Shown one piece after another: positions 39,308-49,464 of a stretch of DNA of 64,000 nucleotides. The position numbers and the translations under genes are program-made. Under the pieces are notes generated by a model. It was not told where the DNA came from. It searched no databases and saw only the letters and a list, made by a program, of their open reading frames with translations. The stretch's first letter is position 1. Each line of letters starts with the position of its first letter. This DNA comes from Xanthomonas sp. GPE 39 (GTDB lineage: Bacteria > Pseudomonadota > Gammaproteobacteria > Xanthomonadales > Xanthomonadaceae): NCBI RefSeq assembly GCF_000963005.1, contig NZ_JZHZ01000007.1, forward strand, positions 2,004,848-2,068,847, written 5' to 3'.

Positions 39308-42187
39308 CTAGAACTTCAGCGTCGCCCGCGCCCAGTAGTAACGTCCGATCAAATCGTAGGTCGCCACATCGGTGTTGGCATTGACGACGTTGTTGGCGTA
39401 ATACAGCGGCGGCTGTCGGTCGGTCAGGTTGTCCACCCCCACTTCGAAACGGGTGTGCCACGGCTTGACCTGATAGCCGACCTGCACGCTGTGATAGACA
39501 TAAGCGCCGATATCGCGCACGACATTGGGCTGGCCGACATCGGCCGACAATCCCTGACGCGCGTCGGCACTACCGATCTCGGTAGGACCGACATAACGCA
39601 TGCGCCACGTCGCGCTCCAGTCACCCAAATTCCAGCTCAACGTGCCGAGGCCACGCCAGCGCGGGAAATTGCCGTAAGCGTAGGTGTACTTGCCGGCGTT
39701 GTGGATGGTGACAGTGTCGGGATCGGCGGTATTGGGATTGATATCGTAGCGAATCACATAGGTGCCGTTGAGGCTGGCGTTGAAGCTCCCCCAGGCAGTC
39801 TGCGGCAAGCGATAATTCAAGCTGAAATCGGCACCGCTAGCCCACAGCTTGCCGAGATTCACCGTCGGCTCGGCGATGTAGTTGACCGTGCCGTTGTCGT
39901 TACGATGAATCAGCGAGCAGAATGGGCTGGCGTCGTTGGCGTAGCACTGATTCAACACCGTCTGCGCCGATACTCCGGTGATGGTGTCCTTCAAGTTGAT
40001 CTTCCACAGATCCGCACTGAGCGACAGGCCATCCACCCAACCCGGATCGTAGACCATGCCGAAATCGTAGGATTTGCCCGTCTCCGGTTTCAGCCGGTAA
40101 CCCGCCACCACCGCGCCGGAGGCCTTGGCGGAGACCTGATTGTTCTCCTGCTGATAACTGCCGTCAGTGGGCACATGGGCACAGGCCGCCGCGTGGCCGC
40201 CGCGGTAGCCGTCGCACGGATCGTTGACCGACGGGGCGTCGCCGACCACACCGGAATACAGCTCACCGATGTTGGGAGCACGGAACACCTGCGAGACCGT
40301 GCCGCGCAGCAACAGGTTCTCGATCGGGCGGTACTCCAACGCCAATTTGCTGTTGGTCTTGCTGCCGACGGTGTCGTAATCGGAAAAGCGACTGCCGACG
40401 GTCAAGTTCAACGAATGCACGCCATGCAGCCCGGCCAGCAGCGGGAACAACGCCTCGGCATACGCTTCTTTGACGCTGAAACTGCCACCGAGCACGCTGG
40501 CGCAGTATTCGAGCACACCGCAGATGCCATTCTCGTCGCCCGTCCATAGTGGATCGGCAGCGGTCGAGGTACTTTCCTTGCGGTAGGTGACACCGGCCGC
40601 CAGGCTCACCGCGCCGGCCGGCAGATCGAACACGTTGCCGTTGACGTTGGCTTCGAACTGTTTGACCGTGTACACACTGGTCACGGTCGGATTGACTTGC
40701 AAGGCCCGCAACGCGGCCTGGTTGGCTGGGTTGTTGAGGTTGAACACATCGACCGGGGTACAGCCGGCGATCACCGCACCGGCGCTGCCGCATTTGACCG
40801 TGCCGTCGCGATCCAGGAACGATGGCCCGACCGCCGCATTGAAACCGGCGTAGCTCAGGAAGCCCTCATTGATCGACTTCTGCTTGACCTTGCCGTAATT
40901 GACGCTGGCATCCCACTGCCAGGAACTGTCGCCGAAGCTACCACGCAGGCCAGGGCTGATCTGAAAATTATAGGTGTTGTACGCATAACGGCGGTTGCCC
41001 AGCATCGTGGCGCGGGTATTGAAACTACTGTAGGAATTGCCGGTACTGCGGTCGGTGCCGAAATCGATCCCGAACGGGTTGTAGTAACTGTTCGCCGAAA
41101 CCAGGAAGTTGTCGCCGTTGGCGAAGAGCGGGATCGGCGCGATGACCGAGGCCGAGGTGGTCTTGCTGAAGTACGTGTTGAGGTAGCCTTCCAGGTGATC
41201 GTCGAAACGGAACGTACCGATCACGAAAGCATTGGTGCGCTTCTGCGGCGTCTGCAACAGGTTGTACGGTTGATAATTATAGGAATCGGTGGAAGCGACG
41301 TAGCAGTGATACTGACTGGGATCGGTCGGGCTGCTGCTGCCGCCGTTGAAAGTCACCCGAGAACAGCCATTGCGGGCCGCCAGCGCCTTGGCCGCAGGCG
41401 AGCCATCGTTGAAGCTGACGGTGCCGGTGGGAGTGGCCGAGGACCCTTGCTTGACCGACTTGCCGTCGATCAGCGACAGCGCGTTCCTGGAGTAAGGACG
41501 CTCGCCGGCAGAGACCGGATCGATGTCGTGATAGGACAGCCCCGCGACGAGACTGCTGCGCTCACCGGTCTTGCCCGCTGTGAGCGAAAAATTACGTCTG
41601 TTGCCATCGCCGCGCGCACTGGTACCGAAGTCACTACTGAATTCGACACCATCAAAGCCCTTGCGCAGAATGAAGTTGACCACACCACCAATCGCATCCG
41701 AACCGTACACCGCCGAAGCGCCGTCGCTGAGCACTTCCACCCGCTCGATCATCGTGGCGGGAATCGCGTTGACATCGTTATTGGCCAAACGCGTGCCATT
41801 CACCAGAATCAGCGTGCGCTTTTCGCCGAGACCGCGCAACGACACCACGGATGCACCAGTACCACCACCATTGTTGGTATTGGGATTGGTCGCGTTGCCG
41901 GCGATTGACGGCAGCTCCTGCACCAGATCGCCAAGCGTGGCCTTACCGGTCGCCTCGATCTGCGCGCGATTGATCGTCACCACCGGATTGGCGGTTTCCG
42001 CATCGACCCGGCGCAAGCGCGAGCCGGTCACCACAACGCTATCCAGGGTCTGCGGTGCACCATCGGCAGGGGCCTGTTGTGCTTGCGCCGACCACGCACT
42101 GCCTAACGCAGAAGCGACGGCAATCGCCAATGCCAACGGCGATACGGCATGGCGATGAGAAGATGCGCATGGTGGCGGAAACGGCAT
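39308..42187 (-). CDS. TonB-dependent receptor 1 of the arabinosidase locus
   Basis: 959 residues from the ATG at 42187, with AGGAGAG in good position. The signal peptide ends AQAQ. TonB box TLDSVVV precedes a plug domain (SVVSLRGLGEKRTLILVNG, GSDAIGGVVNFIL) and a beta-barrel that ends in aromatic Phe (ATLKF), as outer-membrane barrels do. It belongs to the large-plug carbohydrate-type receptors expanded in Xanthomonas. Its own promoter region carries the shared GTCTTG/palindrome element, so it is probably induced together with the glycosidase units upstream. The substrate is inferred to be an arabinose-containing oligosaccharide. Confidence 0.93.
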   Translation of the reverse strand: MPFPPPCASSHRHAVSPLALAIAVASALGSAWSAQAQQAPADGAPQTLDSVVVTGSRLRRVDAETANPVVTINRAQIEATGKATLGDLVQELPSIAGNATNPNTNNGGGTGASVVSLRGLGEKRTLILVNGTRLANNDVNAIPATMIERVEVLSDGASAVYGSDAIGGVVNFILRKGFDGVEFSSDFGTSARGDGNRRNFSLTAGKTGERSSLVAGLSYHDIDPVSAGERPYSRNALSLIDGKSVKQGSSATPTGTVSFNDGSPAAKALAARNGCSRVTFNGGSSSPTDPSQYHCYVASTDSYNYQPYNLLQTPQKRTNAFVIGTFRFDDHLEGYLNTYFSKTTSASVIAPIPLFANGDNFLVSANSYYNPFGIDFGTDRSTGNSYSSFNTRATMLGNRRYAYNTYNFQISPGLRGSFGDSSWQWDASVNYGKVKQKSINEGFLSYAGFNAAVGPSFLDRDGTVKCGSAGAVIAGCTPVDVFNLNNPANQAALRALQVNPTVTSVYTVKQFEANVNGNVFDLPAGAVSLAAGVTYRKESTSTAADPLWTGDENGICGVLEYCASVLGGSFSVKEAYAEALFPLLAGLHGVHSLNLTVGSRFSDYDTVGSKTNSKLALEYRPIENLLLRGTVSQVFRAPNIGELYSGVVGDAPSVNDPCDGYRGGHAAACAHVPTDGSYQQENNQVSAKASGAVVAGYRLKPETGKSYDFGMVYDPGWVDGLSLSADLWKINLKDTITGVSAQTVLNQCYANDASPFCSLIHRNDNGTVNYIAEPTVNLGKLWASGADFSLNYRLPQTAWGSFNASLNGTYVIRYDINPNTADPDTVTIHNAGKYTYAYGNFPRWRGLGTLSWNLGDWSATWRMRYVGPTEIGSADARQGLSADVGQPNVVRDIGAYVYHSVQVGYQVKPWHTRFEVGVDNLTDRQPPLYYANNVVNANTDVATYDLIGRYYWARATLKF

Positions 42188-42504
42188 GAAAACTCTCCTT
42201 GGGCAATGACAAAGCAAAACAGCATTCAAAAAACGCAGGCCGAACGACACCACGCCAGCGCGGAGCCGACGTACCGACCTGCAACGAATGGCACCTTGGC
42301 GGTGCCGGGGACGCTACGGCGAGTTCAGTCCGTCCAATGGCCGCATGACGCAATACAAAATCCATATCGCGCAGATCCATGCACCTGCATGCAAAACGAA
42401 CAAGACCAGCGCGTCGCAATCCCGAGTGCAGTTGGATTCACTGACAAAATCCGGGATAAAATCTTCATAATCTGGTCACAATTTGCACCGGATCGTATAT
42501 TCGC

Positions 42505-42545
42505 GTCTTGTCGCAATTAGCGGTTTCGCATGCGGAATAACGCAT
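42505..42545 (-). promoter_or_regulatory. Shared regulatory element, copy A (TonB receptor 1)
   Basis: GTCTTG at 42505-42510, exactly 19 bases, then ATGCGGAATAACGCAT at 42530-42545, an inverted repeat. In gene orientation the palindrome comes first and CAAGAC follows toward the gene. It lies 318 bases from the receptor ATG. Beyond CAAGAC, copies A and B also share ATTGTG at the same distance (22 bases). The rest of 42188-42709 holds no gene. Confidence 0.7.
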
Positions 42546-42709
42546 GGTCGCGGTGACGCGACACGCTAGCGGCAATCACCGGACGGCATGGCGCAAGGTA
42601 TTGGCTCAGAGCAGAGGCAGCAGCCATCTATCGCTCAATCCAAACGCACGCCCAATATGCACGTGCATACGCGGCGTCGTGGACGCCACGCATGCAACAG
42701 CGCATCGTC

Positions 42710-44365
42710 TTACTGCCGATTCAATGCGTGGCGTACAGCCGGTGGCGGCGACAGCCGCAGTAACACCACGCCATGCGCGGCAACCTGCACGCTGCGGAGT
42801 TGATGCGCCGGGTGCGTCTGGCCGTGCCATACATCGCGCCAACGACGGCCCCGCAATACGGTTCCCGCGTCCTGCGCGGTCAACGCCACCCGGTGCGGCT
42901 GCGCATCGCGATTGAACACCCCCAGGGCAATACCGCCATCGGCCAATGGCTTGCGCCAGATTTCGATTGCGCCGTCCTTGCGTATCGCCCTGCCCTGCAC
43001 GCCCAGCGCATCCTGGTCGATGGCCAGCACCTCGCGGTTGCGCAATAACGCCAATGTGGCCGGGGTCATCTGGCGCAGGTCGTTGCCCAGCAGCAACGGT
43101 GCTGCCGACATGGCCCACAACGCCAGATGGGTGCGATATTCGTCCTCGCTCATGCCACCGTTACCGACCTCAAGCATGTCCGGATCGTTCCAGCCACCAG
43201 GCCCGGCATCGGCCGGATCGCCGTTGTGCTCGAAGCCATTGGCGACCATGCTCGCGTAGGTGTCCTTGATGTCGCCGGTGGTGCGCCACAAATGCCCGCC
43301 GACCTCGCGCCCCCATTGGCCGACATGATCGCGCCCGTACTCGCACAGGCTATAGACGATGGGTCGCCCGCTGGCGCGCAACGCCTGACCCATCTGCAAA
43401 TAGGCGCGGCGCACCTGCTGCGGTTCGCGGAAGATGCCCTCACCCGAGCACAGGTCGTATTTGAGATAGTCGATGCCCCAGCCTGCCCAGGTCCGCGCGT
43501 CCTGTTCGACGTGGCCGTAGCTGCCCGGATAGCCAGCGCAACTCTTTGGCCCGGGCGAACTGTACAGGCCGAGCTTGAGCCCCTTGCTGTGCACGTAGTC
43601 GGCCAACGCGCGCATGTCCGGGAAACGTGCGTTCGGCTGCAGCACACCGTCGCGGTCGCGCTGGCCCTGCCAGCCATCGTCGATGTTGACGTAAAGATAG
43701 CCGGCATCGCGCAGGCCCGAGGCGACCATGGCATCGGCGATGCGACGCACGGTGGCGTCGTCGATGTGCTCGGCGAAACGGTTCCAACTATTCCAGCCCA
43801 GTGGTGGGGTCCGCGCCAAGCCATCGCTCGGTAACGGGGTATATGCCGGCAGTGGTGCGATTTGGAACGCTAACCGCACCGCGTCGGCTTCACTGCCACG
43901 GGTGGCGCGCAGGTCGATCTGTTTGTGCCAGATGCGGCCGACCACGTGCAGTTGGCCATGCTCCAGGGTCGCGGTCCATGGCTGCGCGGACAAGTGCGCA
44001 TTGCCGTTGTCGATTGCGAACCGGGCCACGGTGCCGTCCAGGCGCAACTGCTGCATCGGCAGATCGCCGTACCAGTCGGTGGTGATGCTGCCCTGCGCCT
44101 GACCATCGCGCTGGGCGATGCGCAGATAACGCAGCCCTGGAAACGTCGGCTCCGGCGCGATGACCCACACGCCCTGCAACGGACTGGCCGCCGCCATGGC
44201 GGTACCGGCAGTCGGCGCATGCGCGCACCCCGCGCCGGCAAGCGCGCCCAGACCGAACAGGCCACGCCACAACAACCAGCCGGTCGCGCAGATCACGGCG
44301 CGTAGGCGCGAGGCGCTCCTCAGGCGGCCCCCAGACACACTACCGTGTACGCAGCGGGCGATCAT
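42710..44365 (-). CDS. GH27 glycosidase (alpha-galactosidase family), probable lipoprotein
   Basis: 551 residues. A long N-terminal leader ends in LAGAGC, a probable lipobox. A ~120-residue beta-rich domain precedes the GH27 barrel: PPLGWNSWN, NIDDGWQ, nucleophile Asp in YLKYDLC, acid/base Asp in NDPDMLEVGN and SAAPLLLGNDLR. A C-terminal all-beta domain follows. GH27 contains alpha-galactosidases and beta-L-arabinopyranosidases. In this locus, release of the alpha-galactose that decorates Ser in extensins is an attractive role. Its ATG overlaps the GH127 stop (ATGA). Confidence 0.92.
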   Translation of the reverse strand: MIARCVHGSVSGGRLRSASRLRAVICATGWLLWRGLFGLGALAGAGCAHAPTAGTAMAAASPLQGVWVIAPEPTFPGLRYLRIAQRDGQAQGSITTDWYGDLPMQQLRLDGTVARFAIDNGNAHLSAQPWTATLEHGQLHVVGRIWHKQIDLRATRGSEADAVRLAFQIAPLPAYTPLPSDGLARTPPLGWNSWNRFAEHIDDATVRRIADAMVASGLRDAGYLYVNIDDGWQGQRDRDGVLQPNARFPDMRALADYVHSKGLKLGLYSSPGPKSCAGYPGSYGHVEQDARTWAGWGIDYLKYDLCSGEGIFREPQQVRRAYLQMGQALRASGRPIVYSLCEYGRDHVGQWGREVGGHLWRTTGDIKDTYASMVANGFEHNGDPADAGPGGWNDPDMLEVGNGGMSEDEYRTHLALWAMSAAPLLLGNDLRQMTPATLALLRNREVLAIDQDALGVQGRAIRKDGAIEIWRKPLADGGIALGVFNRDAQPHRVALTAQDAGTVLRGRRWRDVWHGQTHPAHQLRSVQVAAHGVVLLRLSPPPAVRHALNRQ

Positions 44366-46794
44366 GTGCGCGCGACCGGGATCAGCCAGCCGCCGAACAG
44401 TGGCCCGGCGGTATCGCCATGCTGCGGTTCCAGGCGGAAGGTCAGCATCGCGGCATCGGCGGTCAATGCCGGCGGCAGTGGGTAGTTGCGATCCACGAAA
44501 TCGATCACCTGTCCGCCTTCCACTTGCACCTCCACGGCCAGCTTGCCGTTCACCAGAATATTGAAACGGCCCTTGTCGCTCCCCCAGAAACGCAGGCGCA
44601 GCACCAATGGCTGTTGACTACCGCGCATCTGAAATTCGACAAAACCCTTGCCACGCACATCGCGACATTGCTGGCGACGGTAGGCACCACCGAAGGAGGT
44701 ATCGCTGCGCAGTTTGTGCGCTTTCTCCGATGCCTCGTCGCCGAACTGGATCATGTCCACCGCAATCGCACGCAGACTATCTTGCTCGGCCTGCTGGCGC
44801 GCGCGCCGCGCTGCTTCCTGCGTCCACTGCGCCGGCTGCATGCGCTTGAAGTACAGCGCACTGCGCCGCTCGTACTGGGCATAGAACGGCACGAAGGTCA
44901 GTCCTGGCGGCTGCGTGTCGCTGGCGAGGAAATGCCCCGGCTGCGGCAATTCGGCGAAACCGGCCAGCGGATCGGCCGCCGCCACCAACGCCGGATCCGG
45001 CGCATCGTAGGGCGTGCCGACCGGCCCGAGATCGGCGGCCAAGGCCAACGGACCGCGCATCACCACCACGGTCTGCGGATCGCCGGCCGCATGTTCCAGC
45101 CGCAGCGGCGTGGCCAGTTCCAATTCGATCACATCGCCACTGCGCCAGTCTCGCTCCAACGTCAGATAGCCATCGCTGGGCGTGCGCCGCAGCCGCTTGC
45201 CATTGAGACGCAGCGTATAGCGTCCCTGACACCAGGCAGGCACCCGCAACAATAATCGCCGTGGCGCGCGCGCGCCGGCACGCAGCACCTGCAAACGCAC
45301 TTTGCCGTTTTCGGGCACGCCACTGTCCAGCTCCAGCGACAGATCGCGCTCGCTCCAGTCCAGCCGCGAGGGAATGTACAGGTTGACATACAACGCCGCC
45401 TCGTCCTGCCAGTAGATCGCATCGCCGAACTGCGCATGCGCTTCCATGCCGCTGCCGACACAACACCAGAACGAATCGAACTTATCGGAAAACCCACGCT
45501 CGCCGCCGCTGATCATCGGCGTCATGTAAGTAAACATGCCGGTAGCCGGATGCTGCGCGGCCATCGTGTGATTGTGCAAGGTGCGCTCGTAGTAGTCGAA
45601 ATAGCGCGCCTGCGGCGTCCATTGGTACAGATGCCGGGTCAGCTTGAGCATGTTGTAGCTGTTGCAATGCTCGCAGGTCTGCTCGGTGAGGAACCCGGCG
45701 ATGCTGTCCGGCTCCTGGAAATATTCGCGGTCCGAATTACCGCCGATCACATAGCTGTAGTGCGCGGTCACGGTCTCCCAGAAAAAGCGCGCCGCCGCCG
45801 CCGCATCGGCATCGCCGGCGACTTCGAACTGGCGCGCCTCGCCGATAAACTTGGGTACCTGGGTATTGGCGTGGATGTGCGGCAGTACATCGTGCCCGGC
45901 GGCCAGCGGGTCGATGATCTTCTCGTGGCGCAGTCGCTTGCCGATCGCAATCCAGCGCTCCTGCCCGGTGCGCGCGCCCAGCTCGATGAAGGATTCGTTG
46001 AGTCCACCGAACTCGGTATCCAACAAGGTCTGCATCTGCGCATGGTCGAGCGCGTCGAAGACTCCGGCGAAGTAACCGGCCACCTTCACCAGCACCGTCA
46101 GCGCCTGCGCGTTATCGCCCAGGGCATGCGCGTCGAGCAGGCCGGCGAACAGCTTGTGCTGGGTGTACAGCGGCGACCAACTGCCGTTGAGATTGAACTT
46201 GCTGCCCTTGATGATGCCGCGACGCACGTCCTCCATCACCGCCTTGCCGCCTTCGATCTTGCCGTTGTCGGTCTTGCGGGTGAAGCCGCCGACATAGCCG
46301 TCCGGATCCTTCGCCTGGGCGCGTGCCAGTTCGGCGACGATGTAGTCGATGCGCACACGCAAATCGCCATCGCGGGTCTGCGCATGCATCTTGGACAAGG
46401 CGCTGAGGTAATGCCCCAGTGTGTGCCCGGCGATGGTATCGCCCTCCCAGCCGCCGTAGACCGCGCCCTTCGGCGGCAACCCGGCATACTGCAGGAAGTT
46501 GTGCAGCAGGCGATCGGGCTCCAGTTCCAGCAGGTAGCGACGGTTGGTCTGCAGCGAATCCAGAAACAGCGACGGTTTGAGCGTGACCTGCCGCAACGGC
46601 AGCGCCTGCACCCGCCCGGGGGTGGACGCGGCGGCATCTTGCGGAAAGCGCAGTAATCCGGCCGCCATCGCCAACGCGCTCCATTGCAGGAAGCGACGCC
46701 GTGATGGATCCAACGCGGCGCTTGCGGCGTGATCGCGATGACGCCCGAAGGCATCGCCCATTGCGCCATCGCAGCTCCAGGGTGTCTTGCTCAT
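44362..46794 (-). CDS. hypBA1: GH127-type beta-L-arabinofuranosidase, Tat-exported
   Basis: 810 residues from the ATG at 46794. The N-terminus has the Tat motif SRRRFLQWSALAMAAGLL. The (alpha/alpha)6 domain carries the zinc-thiolate centre of GH127/GH146: Glu and Cys in EQTCEHCNSYNMLKL and the paired cysteines in SFWCCVGSGMEAH, one of which is the nucleophile. Characterised members release beta-L-arabinofuranose from hydroxyproline-linked arabino-oligosaccharides. The extra C-terminal ~200 residues include a DUF4986-like beta domain. The start has no Shine-Dalgarno of its own but overlaps the stop of a 17-codon leader ORF. The GH27 gene follows with an ATGA overlap. Confidence 0.88.
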   Translation of the reverse strand: MSKTPWSCDGAMGDAFGRHRDHAASAALDPSRRRFLQWSALAMAAGLLRFPQDAAASTPGRVQALPLRQVTLKPSLFLDSLQTNRRYLLELEPDRLLHNFLQYAGLPPKGAVYGGWEGDTIAGHTLGHYLSALSKMHAQTRDGDLRVRIDYIVAELARAQAKDPDGYVGGFTRKTDNGKIEGGKAVMEDVRRGIIKGSKFNLNGSWSPLYTQHKLFAGLLDAHALGDNAQALTVLVKVAGYFAGVFDALDHAQMQTLLDTEFGGLNESFIELGARTGQERWIAIGKRLRHEKIIDPLAAGHDVLPHIHANTQVPKFIGEARQFEVAGDADAAAAARFFWETVTAHYSYVIGGNSDREYFQEPDSIAGFLTEQTCEHCNSYNMLKLTRHLYQWTPQARYFDYYERTLHNHTMAAQHPATGMFTYMTPMISGGERGFSDKFDSFWCCVGSGMEAHAQFGDAIYWQDEAALYVNLYIPSRLDWSERDLSLELDSGVPENGKVRLQVLRAGARAPRRLLLRVPAWCQGRYTLRLNGKRLRRTPSDGYLTLERDWRSGDVIELELATPLRLEHAAGDPQTVVVMRGPLALAADLGPVGTPYDAPDPALVAAADPLAGFAELPQPGHFLASDTQPPGLTFVPFYAQYERRSALYFKRMQPAQWTQEAARRARQQAEQDSLRAIAVDMIQFGDEASEKAHKLRSDTSFGGAYRRQQCRDVRGKGFVEFQMRGSQQPLVLRLRFWGSDKGRFNILVNGKLAVEVQVEGGQVIDFVDRNYPLPPALTADAAMLTFRLEPQHGDTAGPLFGGWLIPVART

Positions 46795-46844
46795 CGCGCG
46801 CGCGCTTGCAGACAGGCGAACGAGATACGGCTCAACATCGGCAT
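46791..46844 (-). CDS. 17-codon leader ORF translationally coupled to the GH127 gene
   Basis: Encodes MPMLSRISFACLQARAR and ends in TGA overlapping the GH127 ATG (ATGA). It is preceded by AGAGGAG at optimal distance, the only strong ribosome site in this leader, while the GH127 ATG itself is preceded by alternating GC. Ribosomes finishing this ORF would restart on the GH127 gene. The peptide has no features suggesting its own function. An alternative reading is a frameshifted remnant of an older N-terminus. Confidence 0.55.
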   Translation of the reverse strand: MPMLSRISFACLQARAR

Positions 46845-46991
46845 CTGGAACTCCTCTTGGACGATCACCCGCACGGCACGGATGGGATTGACGCACTTGC
46901 CTGTCCGAATGCTCCAGGCACCGCAGCAGCGCCCCACACCGCACCAAGGCATCCGCACACCCCCCGGACTATCCCATCGCCCCCGCACAGT

Positions 46992-47032
46992 GTCTTGTCG
47001 GCGACCGTGGCAATGTATGCGGAAATTTGCAT
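46992..47032 (-). promoter_or_regulatory. Shared regulatory element, copy C (GH127-GH27 unit)
   Basis: GTCTTG at 46992-46997, 19 bases, then ATGCGGAAATTTGCAT at 47017-47032. The outer ATGC/GCAT arms are kept but the inner right half is degenerate. It lies about 150 bases before the leader ORF and 200 before the GH127 start. It sits next to the 3' end of the S9 peptidase gene, showing that GH127-GH27 has its own promoter. Confidence 0.7.
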
Positions 47033-47064
47033 GAATGGGGAACATCGAACGTCTCCGCGCGGCG

Positions 47065-49464
47065 TCATCGATGCTCGCTGCGCTGGGTGGTGGGCGAACG
47101 GTTCCAGTCCGGGGTTGGCGCGTGCTGCAACCAACGCACGAAGAAATCCAGTAAGCGACGCTCGCCATACGCCCCACCGGCACCATGGTCGCCACCGGGG
47201 ACCAACAGCAAATCGAACTCCTTGCCGGCCTTGACCAGCCGATCGACCACCTGGAAGGTGCTGGCCGGATCGACGTTCTTGTCCATGTCGCCAGTCACCA
47301 GCAACAGATGGCCCTGCAACCGCCAGGCGTTGTCGACATTGGACGAGGCCGCGTACCACGGCCCGATTGGCCAGCCCATCCATTGCTCGTTCCACCAGAT
47401 TTTGTCCATGCGATTGTCATGGCTGCCGGAATTGGCCACGCCGACGCGGTAGAACTCGGGATGGAACAACAGCGCGCCCAACGCATTCTGGCCGCCGGCG
47501 GAAGTGCCGAACACGCCGATACCGCCCTGGATCGCATACCAGGGATAACGCGCGGCGACGGCCTGGTGCCACAGAATGCGATCCGGGAAACCGCCATCCT
47601 TGAGATTGCGCCAGGCCACATCGTGGAAAGCGCGCGAGCGGTTGTTGGTGCCCATGCCGTCGATCTGCGCGACCGCAAATCCCAGCGCGGTCAGCGCAGG
47701 GACCCAGGTGGTGAACGTCTTCGGCACGAACGAGCCCTGCGGCCCGGCATAGATGGCCTCCACCACCGGGTACTTGCGTGCCGGATCCAGCGCTTGCGGA
47801 CGGTGGATCACGCCCCAGATTTCGGTGCGGCCGTCACGACCAGGCGCATGAAACGGCAACGGCGGCTGCCAGCCGGCGGCAAGCAGGCGGGAAATATCGG
47901 CATGCGCGATGGTGCGCACCACCGTGCCGTCTTCGGCATGGCGCAGCACTAACACCGGCGCTTGATCCACACGTGAATACAGGTCCAGCAGCCAGCGTCC
48001 GTCCGGCGACGGGAACACCTGGTGGTCGGACGCCTCCGGGGTCAGCGCCACCGGATCGCCACCGTCCAGACCGATGCGATAGGCATGGCGATAGTACGGA
48101 TCCTCGCCGGGGTTCATCCCCGAGGCGGTGAACCAGAGCTGCCGCGTCGCCGGATCGACACGATCGACCTTGCGCACCACCCACGGCCCGTGTGTGACTT
48201 GCCGCACGACACGCGCACTCTTGCCGTCGTACAGGTAAAGGTGTTCCCAACCATCGCGCTCGGAGCCCCACAAAATCTGCTTGCCGTCGTCCAGATCCTG
48301 GCGGAAGTGTTTGCCGCCGTTGATGTGGTCGCCACCGAGGTCGGAATAATCGATGAACGTTCGCGAAGTTTCTTCGATCAAGGTGCGCGTGTGACCATTG
48401 CCAGCATCCACTTCGATCACCCGGTAAAGCTGATGACCACGCTGGTTGTACTCGAAGGTGATGCTGCGGCCATCGTCGCGCCAGCGCGGCGGTGTAAGCC
48501 CGAACGCAGTGGGAAACAACGCGTTGTCGATCTCAATCGCACGCCCGGAGGCAACATCGAAGAGCACCGGACGGATCACAGGCAGCGGGTCGCCAGGTTT
48601 GGTGTAGACCTGTTGATGCAACTTCGGTTGCAACTGATCGGCAGGGGCCGATTCGATGTAGTACACCACGTGCGGCGGCGCGGGCGTCACCCGCCAGGCG
48701 ATCAGCCGACGCGCATCCGGCGACCAGGCAATGCTGTCGGCGGCGTAATAGCTGTCCTTGCCGCCATCGCGGCTGAGCCGGACCTTGCCGCTGCCATCGG
48801 CGCGGTCGACCACCAGATTGCCCTGCTCCACCCAGGCGCGCTGACGGCCATCGGCAGACAGCTGCCCGTATTCGGGGCCTTCCTGGCGTGGCGGGGCCAT
48901 ATCGTAGGAATCGGCATCCTCACCACTATCACGCTGAGGTTCACAGCGATACGCATGCAGATCGCAACGCCAATGTGCTGCGGTACCACGCACGAAGGAC
49001 AGCATGCCATCGGCGCTCATGCTCACCTGGCGCAGTTGCAGATCGTCGGCAGCCACCGTGCCGTCCCCGCCCTGCGTCAGGGCGTCGGCCAACCGCTGCG
49101 GATCGAACAGGGGACGTTGCTCGCCGCTGCGCACATCCACCAGCAAATAGTCCTGCCGTGGTGCCTTGCCCGCGCGTATCCGGCCAATGCGGTAGAGAAA
49201 GTGCGCGTTATCGACCCAGGCCGGATAGGCGGGCTCCTGATCCACCAGCGCGGCATAGCGTGTGCGCAGCGACTGTGCGTTCTGATAATCGGCTTCACTG
49301 GGCGCGCCGGCCGCCGCCGCGTAAAAGGGCATTGCCGCCAATAACAGCATCAAACAGCCACGCACGCCCATGGCAAGCGGCTGCGACGATCGCAATTGCT
49401 GCACAGACCTATCTGCAACCAAAGCGGCCTGCATGGAGTTACCTTCTGATTTCACTGATTTCAT
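47065..49464 (-). CDS. S9 prolyl-oligopeptidase/DPP4-type peptidase 1
   Basis: 799 residues. An N-terminal beta-propeller (about 60-530) has DPP4_N repeats such as WSPDARRL and WFTASGMNPGEDPYY; the C-terminal alpha/beta-hydrolase has catalytic Ser in GTSAGGQ, Asp in GDMDKNVDP and His in GGDHGAGG. A hydrophobic segment near residues 35-55 is the export signal; the start at 49464 overlaps the GH43 stop (ATGA), while an internal ATG at 49434 has a good ribosome site (AGAAGG) and is an alternative. S9 enzymes cleave after Pro/Ala, suiting proline-rich plant glycoproteins. Confidence 0.9.
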   Translation of the reverse strand: MKSVKSEGNSMQAALVADRSVQQLRSSQPLAMGVRGCLMLLLAAMPFYAAAAGAPSEADYQNAQSLRTRYAALVDQEPAYPAWVDNAHFLYRIGRIRAGKAPRQDYLLVDVRSGEQRPLFDPQRLADALTQGGDGTVAADDLQLRQVSMSADGMLSFVRGTAAHWRCDLHAYRCEPQRDSGEDADSYDMAPPRQEGPEYGQLSADGRQRAWVEQGNLVVDRADGSGKVRLSRDGGKDSYYAADSIAWSPDARRLIAWRVTPAPPHVVYYIESAPADQLQPKLHQQVYTKPGDPLPVIRPVLFDVASGRAIEIDNALFPTAFGLTPPRWRDDGRSITFEYNQRGHQLYRVIEVDAGNGHTRTLIEETSRTFIDYSDLGGDHINGGKHFRQDLDDGKQILWGSERDGWEHLYLYDGKSARVVRQVTHGPWVVRKVDRVDPATRQLWFTASGMNPGEDPYYRHAYRIGLDGGDPVALTPEASDHQVFPSPDGRWLLDLYSRVDQAPVLVLRHAEDGTVVRTIAHADISRLLAAGWQPPLPFHAPGRDGRTEIWGVIHRPQALDPARKYPVVEAIYAGPQGSFVPKTFTTWVPALTALGFAVAQIDGMGTNNRSRAFHDVAWRNLKDGGFPDRILWHQAVAARYPWYAIQGGIGVFGTSAGGQNALGALLFHPEFYRVGVANSGSHDNRMDKIWWNEQWMGWPIGPWYAASSNVDNAWRLQGHLLLVTGDMDKNVDPASTFQVVDRLVKAGKEFDLLLVPGGDHGAGGAYGERRLLDFFVRWLQHAPTPDWNRSPTTQRSEHR

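Noticed and set aside
40697-41908. 403-codon plus-strand frame opposite receptor 1
   Set aside because: Antisense shadow of a well-supported TonB receptor; similar shadows accompany most minus-strand genes here.
42188-42545. HrpX PIP boxes (TTCGC-N15-TTCGC) before the locus genes
   Set aside because: Single TTCGC occurrences were seen but no pair with correct spacing.
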